A DNA stretch of 9,768 nt from Lachnoclostridium sp. UBA7097 (GTDB taxonomy: Bacteria > Bacillota > Clostridia > Lachnospirales > Lachnospiraceae). The DNA is taken from assembly GCA_002499945.1 (NCBI GenBank), contig DKYP01000188.1, forward strand, positions 1-9,768, written 5' to 3'. Both the position numbers and the translations under genes were made by a program. Positions 6,067-9,768 of the stretch are shown piece by piece (position 1 is the stretch's first letter; each line of letters begins with the position of its first letter). The notes below the pieces were generated by a model that saw nothing but the letters and a program-made list of their open reading frames with translations, was not told where the DNA came from and ran no database searches.

Positions 6067-8013
6067 ATGGCAGAGAAACAAAATATGGGGCCAGGGCCTA
6101 AAGGACCTGGTGCCAGGGGCATGGGAAGGCCAAGGCCTAAGATTGAAAACCCTGGCAGGCTTTTTATGCGTCTTATGAAATATGTTTTCAGATATTACTG
6201 GCTGCACTGCATTATTGTTTTTGCAGGGATTATTGTAAGTGCGCTTGCAGGTGCACAGGGTACAATGTTTACCAAATCCCTTATAGATGACTATATTGTA
6301 CCATTGACCAAAGCCGGGAACCCTGATTTTTCAGGGCTTTTAGCGAAAATCTGCCAGGTTGGGGCTTTTTACGGGGCTGGTATTATAGGTACATTTTTAT
6401 ATAGCAGGCTTATGGTGTATGTAACACAGGGGACGCTTAATAAACTGCGTACAGAAATGTTTACAAAGATGGAATCGCTTCCTGTTAAATATTTTGATAC
6501 ACATGCACATGGGGATATTATGTCAATATATACTAATGATATTGACACACTCCGCCAGATGATAAGCCAGAGTATACCACAGTCAGTTTCAAGCTTTGTA
6601 AGTGTTGTAAGTGTGTTTGTATATATGGTTATACTTAGCATACCTCTTACAATTATTACACTCCTTATGGTTGGTGTGACATTTTATGCAACAAAGAAGC
6701 TGGCAGGGCTTAGTGGTTCATATTTCCTTGCACAGCAGAGGGATTTAGGAAAAGTAAACGGGTATATTGAGGAGATGATGGAAGGGCAGAAGGTTGTCAA
6801 GGTATTCTGCCATGAAGAAGAAAGCAAGGAAGGTTTTAACAAGCTTAATGACCAGCTTTTTGAAAGTGCTGACAATGCTAATAAATTTGCCAATATACTT
6901 ATGCCTGTTAATGCACAGATTGGAAATATAAGCTATGTAATATGTGCTATTGTGGGTGGTTTCCTGGCACTTAATGGTGTAAATGGTTTTACTGTAGGTT
7001 CGCTTGTAAGTTTCCTTACATTTAATAAGTCATTCAGCATGCCAATAAACCAGATGAGCCAGCAGCTTAGTGCAGTTGTAATGGCACTTGCAGGTGCAGA
7101 CAGGGTATTTAAGCTTATTGACGGGGAACCAGAAACTGATGACGGGTATGTGGAGCTTGTCAATGCAAAGGAAGATGCGGATGGTAATATTACAGAAACC
7201 GGGGAACGTACAGGAATGTGGGCGTGGAGGCATTACCATAAAGACAGTAACACAACTACTTATGTAAAGATGCAGGGTGATGTTGTATTTGACCATGTAG
7301 ATTTTGGCTATAATGATGATAAAATAATACTGCATGACATTGAAATTTATGCAAAGCCAGGGCAGAAAATTGCATTTGTCGGGGCAACAGGTGCAGGAAA
7401 AACTACTATTACTAACCTTATAAACCGTTTTTATGATATACAGGATGGAAAGATACGTTATGATGGCATTAATATCAATAAAATAAAGAAAAAGGATTTG
7501 CGCCAGTCACTTGGGATAGTTTTGCAGGATACACATCTTTTTACAGGCACTGTTATGGAAAATATAAGATATGGCAAGCTTGATGCAACAGATGAAGAGG
7601 TAATAAATGCAGCAAAACTTGCTAATGCGCACAGTTTTATTAAAAGGCTTCCTGACGGGTATAATACAATGCTTACAGGTGATGGCGCTAATTTAAGCCA
7701 GGGGCAGAGGCAGCTTCTTGCTATTGCAAGGGCAGCAGTTGCAGACCCGCCGGCACTTATACTTGATGAAGCTACAAGTTCCATTGATACCAGGACAGAG
7801 AAACTTGTACAAAAAGGCATGGACAGACTGATGAGCGGAAGGACAACATTTGTAATTGCACACCGTCTTTCCACAGTGCGCAATAGTGACTGTATAATGG
7901 TTCTTGAGCAGGGGCGCATTATTGAAAGAGGCACACATGATGAACTTATTGATAAACAGGGGAAATATTACCAGCTGTATACAGGCAAGGCTGGAAGTGG
8001 GATAGCAGGGTGA
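6067..8013 (+). CDS. ABC exporter half-transporter, canonical-site subunit
   Basis: This 648-residue partner of the preceding gene is separated from it by 30 bp that include an AAAGGAAG site, so the two form an operon. A Gly/Pro/Arg-rich N-terminal tail (1-30) precedes a six-helix transmembrane domain (about 35-345). The ATPase domain has Walker A GATGAGKTT (439-447, Lys445), signature LSQGQRQ (543-549), Walker B LILDEATSSID (564-574) with catalytic Glu568, and the switch His599 (VIAHRLST). Its signature LSQGQ departs from LSGGQ and would face the degenerate Walker motifs of the first subunit. Residues about 352-402 form an insert between the two domains with a Trp-rich WAWRHYH stretch; I associate this with this exporter subfamily. 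Drug or lipid export is the family expectation; the actual substrate is unknown. No strong terminator follows. Confidence 0.95.
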   Translation: MAEKQNMGPGPKGPGARGMGRPRPKIENPGRLFMRLMKYVFRYYWLHCIIVFAGIIVSALAGAQGTMFTKSLIDDYIVPLTKAGNPDFSGLLAKICQVGAFYGAGIIGTFLYSRLMVYVTQGTLNKLRTEMFTKMESLPVKYFDTHAHGDIMSIYTNDIDTLRQMISQSIPQSVSSFVSVVSVFVYMVILSIPLTIITLLMVGVTFYATKKLAGLSGSYFLAQQRDLGKVNGYIEEMMEGQKVVKVFCHEEESKEGFNKLNDQLFESADNANKFANILMPVNAQIGNISYVICAIVGGFLALNGVNGFTVGSLVSFLTFNKSFSMPINQMSQQLSAVVMALAGADRVFKLIDGEPETDDGYVELVNAKEDADGNITETGERTGMWAWRHYHKDSNTTTYVKMQGDVVFDHVDFGYNDDKIILHDIEIYAKPGQKIAFVGATGAGKTTITNLINRFYDIQDGKIRYDGININKIKKKDLRQSLGIVLQDTHLFTGTVMENIRYGKLDATDEEVINAAKLANAHSFIKRLPDGYNTMLTGDGANLSQGQRQLLAIARAAVADPPALILDEATSSIDTRTEKLVQKGMDRLMSGRTTFVIAHRLSTVRNSDCIMVLEQGRIIERGTHDELIDKQGKYYQLYTGKAGSGIAG

Positions 8014-8022
8014 AAATTTAAG

Positions 8023-8051
8023 TTTACAAATTCTTTTACAAGTGATATAAT
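8023..8051 (+). promoter_or_regulatory. Near-consensus promoter of the AbiEi-like and purine phosphorylase genes
   Basis: TTTACA (8023-8028) and TATAAT (8046-8051) are separated by 17 bp, with a TG one base before the -10 box. TTTACAA occurs twice, at 8023-8029 and 8035-8041, a 12-bp direct repeat within the promoter. An 8-bp palindrome AAACGTTT (8076-8083) lies in the leader. AbiEi proteins are known to repress their own promoters, so these repeats are candidate binding sites. Confidence 0.75.
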
Positions 8052-8097
8052 AAATTTCATAATGTATCTATATAGAAACGTTTGGTTTTTAGGGAAA

Positions 8098-8104
8098 AAG
8101 GAGG
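8098..8104 (+). promoter_or_regulatory. Ribosome binding site deciding the start at 8113
   Basis: AAGGAGG is a perfect match and lies 8 nt before the ATG at 8113. The in-frame ATG at 8062 lies only 10 bp after the -10 box and has no such site. Confidence 0.85.
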
Positions 8105-8112
8105 AATTTATT

Positions 8113-8727
8113 ATGTTACTTAGCACATACCAGAAGGTTATTGCGCTATTTGAAAGCGGCAATGGCTACAGGAATGCTTCAGAGTTAAAAGATTCAAAGA
8201 TTACTACGGTACAGATTAAGGAACTTGTCAATAAAGGGATTGTTGAACATGTTTCACATGGTTTCTACTGGCTTGTTGATGAGGAGAACGGCAAGCCGGA
8301 GAATTATAAGCTTATTGAAGCATGTATGGTCAACCCGCGTTCTGTTATCTGTGCAGATAGTGCATGTTATTATCATGGACTTATAGAGAAAGAGCCGGAG
8401 GTGCTGTCTGTTGCCACATTAAAGACAGACCGTTCACGTATGCAGCTTAATTTCCCTGTATGCAGGCACTATTATTCAAACCTTGCATTTGAACAGGATA
8501 TGGACACTGTAGAAACACCATATGGCAGCATAAGGGTATATGGTGTAGAAAGAAGTGTCTGCGACTGCATACGTTTCCGTGAAGATATAGGCGGTGAAAT
8601 GCTTGACCTTATTATCAGCAATTTCCTTGAAAGGAACTGCAACCAGATGGACAGGCTTCTTGCATATGCAGATGCAATGCGTGTAGGAAAGATTGTCCGC
8701 ATTAAGCTGAACCAGATAGAAGAATAA
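8113..8727 (+). CDS. AbiEi-family antitoxin-like transcriptional regulator without adjacent toxin
   Basis: The protein has 204 residues. Residues about 3-55 form an N-terminal winged-helix region with the phrase LVNKGIVEHVSHGFYWL (38-54), typical of AbiEi-type antitoxins. The remainder, with RSVICADSACYYHGL and VYGVERSVCDCIRFRE, follows the AbiEi C-terminal domain. In type IV systems AbiEi represses its own promoter and counters the nucleotidyltransferase AbiEii, which usually lies directly downstream. Here the next gene is a purine nucleoside phosphorylase 24 bp away, and no AbiEii-like frame is present in the window. The protein may be a solitary regulator, an antitoxin left after toxin loss, or one serving a distant toxin. 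The start at 8113 rests on the AAGGAGG site. Family assignment is from motifs and overall pattern. Confidence 0.8.
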   Translation: MLLSTYQKVIALFESGNGYRNASELKDSKITTVQIKELVNKGIVEHVSHGFYWLVDEENGKPENYKLIEACMVNPRSVICADSACYYHGLIEKEPEVLSVATLKTDRSRMQLNFPVCRHYYSNLAFEQDMDTVETPYGSIRVYGVERSVCDCIRFREDIGGEMLDLIISNFLERNCNQMDRLLAYADAMRVGKIVRIKLNQIEE

Positions 8728-8751
8728 AGTTACGGACAGGAGAGTGGTATT

Positions 8752-9594
8752 ATGGCTAATGAAGTGTATAATAAACTTTTAAAGTGTTATGGGTGTTTTA
8801 AAGAGAAAGTTAATTTCAAACCTGGAGTTGCACTTGTACTTGGTTCAGGGCTTGGTGACTATGCAGATGGCATAGAAGTTGTTGCAGAACTTGATTACCA
8901 TGATATTGAGGGGTTTCCGGTTTCAACAGTACCAGGACACCAGGGAAAGTACATTTTCGGATATGTTGGCAAAGTGCCTGTTGTATGCATGAAAGGCAGG
9001 GTGCACTATTATGAGGGATATAATATAAGTGATGTAGTGCTGCCTGTAAGGCTTATGAAACTTATGGGGGCAGAAGTTTTATTCCTTACCAATGCAGCAG
9101 GCGGAATTAATACAGATTTCCGGGCAGGGGATTTTATGTTAATAAAAGACCATATTGCTAATTTTGTGCCATCACCGTTAATTGGGGAGAATATTGATGA
9201 ACTTGGTGTACGTTTTCCTGATATGGGTAATGTATATGACAAAGAGCTACGCCAGGTTATAAAGCGTACTGCTGCACTTGCCGGCATACAGCTGCAGGAA
9301 GGTGTGTATATACAGCTTACAGGGCCTAATTATGAAACACCAGCTGAAATACGTATGTGCCGTACACTCGGGGCAGATGCCGTAGGAATGAGCACAGCAT
9401 GTGAGGCAGTGGCAGCAAACCATATGGGAATGAAAATCTGTGGCATTTCATGTATCTCCAACATGGCAGCTGGCATTACAGCAAACCCTCTTACGCATAA
9501 AGAAGTGCAGGATACCGCAGACAGGGTTGCACCGCTTTTTAAGCAGCTTGTTACAGAATGTATTAAGAATATATATGCGGATAAAATTGAGTAA
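8752..9594 (+). CDS. punA: Purine nucleoside phosphorylase, type I (trimeric PNP family)
   Basis: The enzyme splits purine nucleosides with phosphate into the free base and (deoxy)ribose 1-phosphate in purine salvage, in the cytoplasm. The 280-residue length fits the trimeric family. Visible residues, by analogy with the human enzyme, are the phosphate-binding Ser32 (LGSGLG, 30-35), His63 (PGHQGK), Arg83 and His85 (GRVHYYEG, 82-89) and Ser214 (VGMST, 211-215). The base-binding Glu195 (TGPNYETPAE, 190-199) and Asn237 (ISNMAAG) are also present. Glu plus Asn suggest preference for 6-oxopurines such as guanosine and inosine. The gene follows the AbiEi-like gene by 24 bp with a GGAGAG site and no terminator between them, so the two are probably cotranscribed from the promoter at 8023. 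Confidence 0.95.
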   Translation: MANEVYNKLLKCYGCFKEKVNFKPGVALVLGSGLGDYADGIEVVAELDYHDIEGFPVSTVPGHQGKYIFGYVGKVPVVCMKGRVHYYEGYNISDVVLPVRLMKLMGAEVLFLTNAAGGINTDFRAGDFMLIKDHIANFVPSPLIGENIDELGVRFPDMGNVYDKELRQVIKRTAALAGIQLQEGVYIQLTGPNYETPAEIRMCRTLGADAVGMSTACEAVAANHMGMKICGISCISNMAAGITANPLTHKEVQDTADRVAPLFKQLVTECIKNIYADKIE

Positions 9595-9768
9595 TACCAT
9601 AAATTTGACAAATGAAGATTTACTGGCAATAGTAACCTGCCTAAAGTACCTGGAACAAGCGCTGGACTCCTTTTATATAAGGGGTTACAGTGCTTATTTC
9701 TGGTTGTATGGAATACAGTAAGTATATAAGAAATTTTGAAAATAATCAGGATAACCGCATAAAATAAA
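9595..9768 (+). other. Downstream region with no confident gene
   Basis: No gene with a ribosome binding site and no clear intrinsic terminator is seen. GTAACC (9630-9635) and GGTTAC (about 9683-9688) are inverted but lie 47 bp apart. A plus-strand frame in the +1 register after punA stays open to about 9721 and is discussed as a finding. Confidence 0.5.

Noticed and set aside
8014..8037. Terminator after the second ABC subunit (AATTT/AAATT then CTTTT)
   Set aside because: The stem has only five AT pairs and the T run is short, too weak to call.
8062..8112. Start of the AbiEi-like gene at 8062
   Set aside because: It lies about 10 bp from the -10 box, without a ribosome binding site. The perfect AAGGAGG serves 8113.
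8727..9768. Search for an AbiEii nucleotidyltransferase toxin beside the AbiEi-like gene
   Set aside because: The downstream frame is a clear purine nucleoside phosphorylase, and no remaining space in the window could hold the toxin.

Overview
The window looks like chromosomal DNA of a low-GC anaerobic Firmicute, most likely a Lachnospiraceae-type gut Clostridium. The evidence is the AT-rich codon usage, AAGGAGG-type ribosome binding sites, TTTACA/TATAAT-type promoters, a 176-residue protein of a kind I associate with Lachnospiraceae (DUF5721-like), and a heterodimeric ABC exporter pair of the kind common there. I see no rRNA, tRNA, CRISPR array, transposase or prophage gene.

Layout. (1) Positions 1-768, minus strand: the N-terminal part of a YbiT-like ABC-F ATPase, cut by the window edge, with a candidate promoter and a 15-bp palindrome upstream. 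(2) 769-1112: a divergent intergenic region whose plus-strand promoter drives a glycogen-debranching-type GH13 protein (1113-3104). That protein keeps the GlgX/isoamylase scaffold but has lost the whole catalytic triad, so it is probably a pseudoenzyme. (3) 3111-3213: a long imperfect hairpin between two convergent genes. (4) 3260-3466, minus strand: a 68-residue protein with nine cysteines. Its short leader can form a textbook H-type RNA pseudoknot just ahead of the ribosome binding site. (5) 3648-4178, plus strand: the DUF5721-like protein, divergently transcribed from the cysteine-rich gene across a hyphenated palindrome, and ended by a clear intrinsic terminator. (6) 4300-8013: two ABC half-transporters forming one heterodimeric exporter, with one degenerate and one canonical ATP site. 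(7) 8113-8727: an AbiEi-type antitoxin/regulator behind a near-consensus promoter, without an AbiEii toxin next to it. (8) 8752-9594: a type I purine nucleoside phosphorylase, probably cotranscribed with the AbiEi-like gene. (9) 9595-9768: no confident gene.

Most genes are ordinary housekeeping or transport genes and do not form one pathway. The points most worth a second look are the intact but catalytically dead GH13 protein, the pseudoknot leader with its cysteine-rich small protein, the 103-nt hairpin, and the orphan AbiEi gene fused into a purine-salvage transcript.
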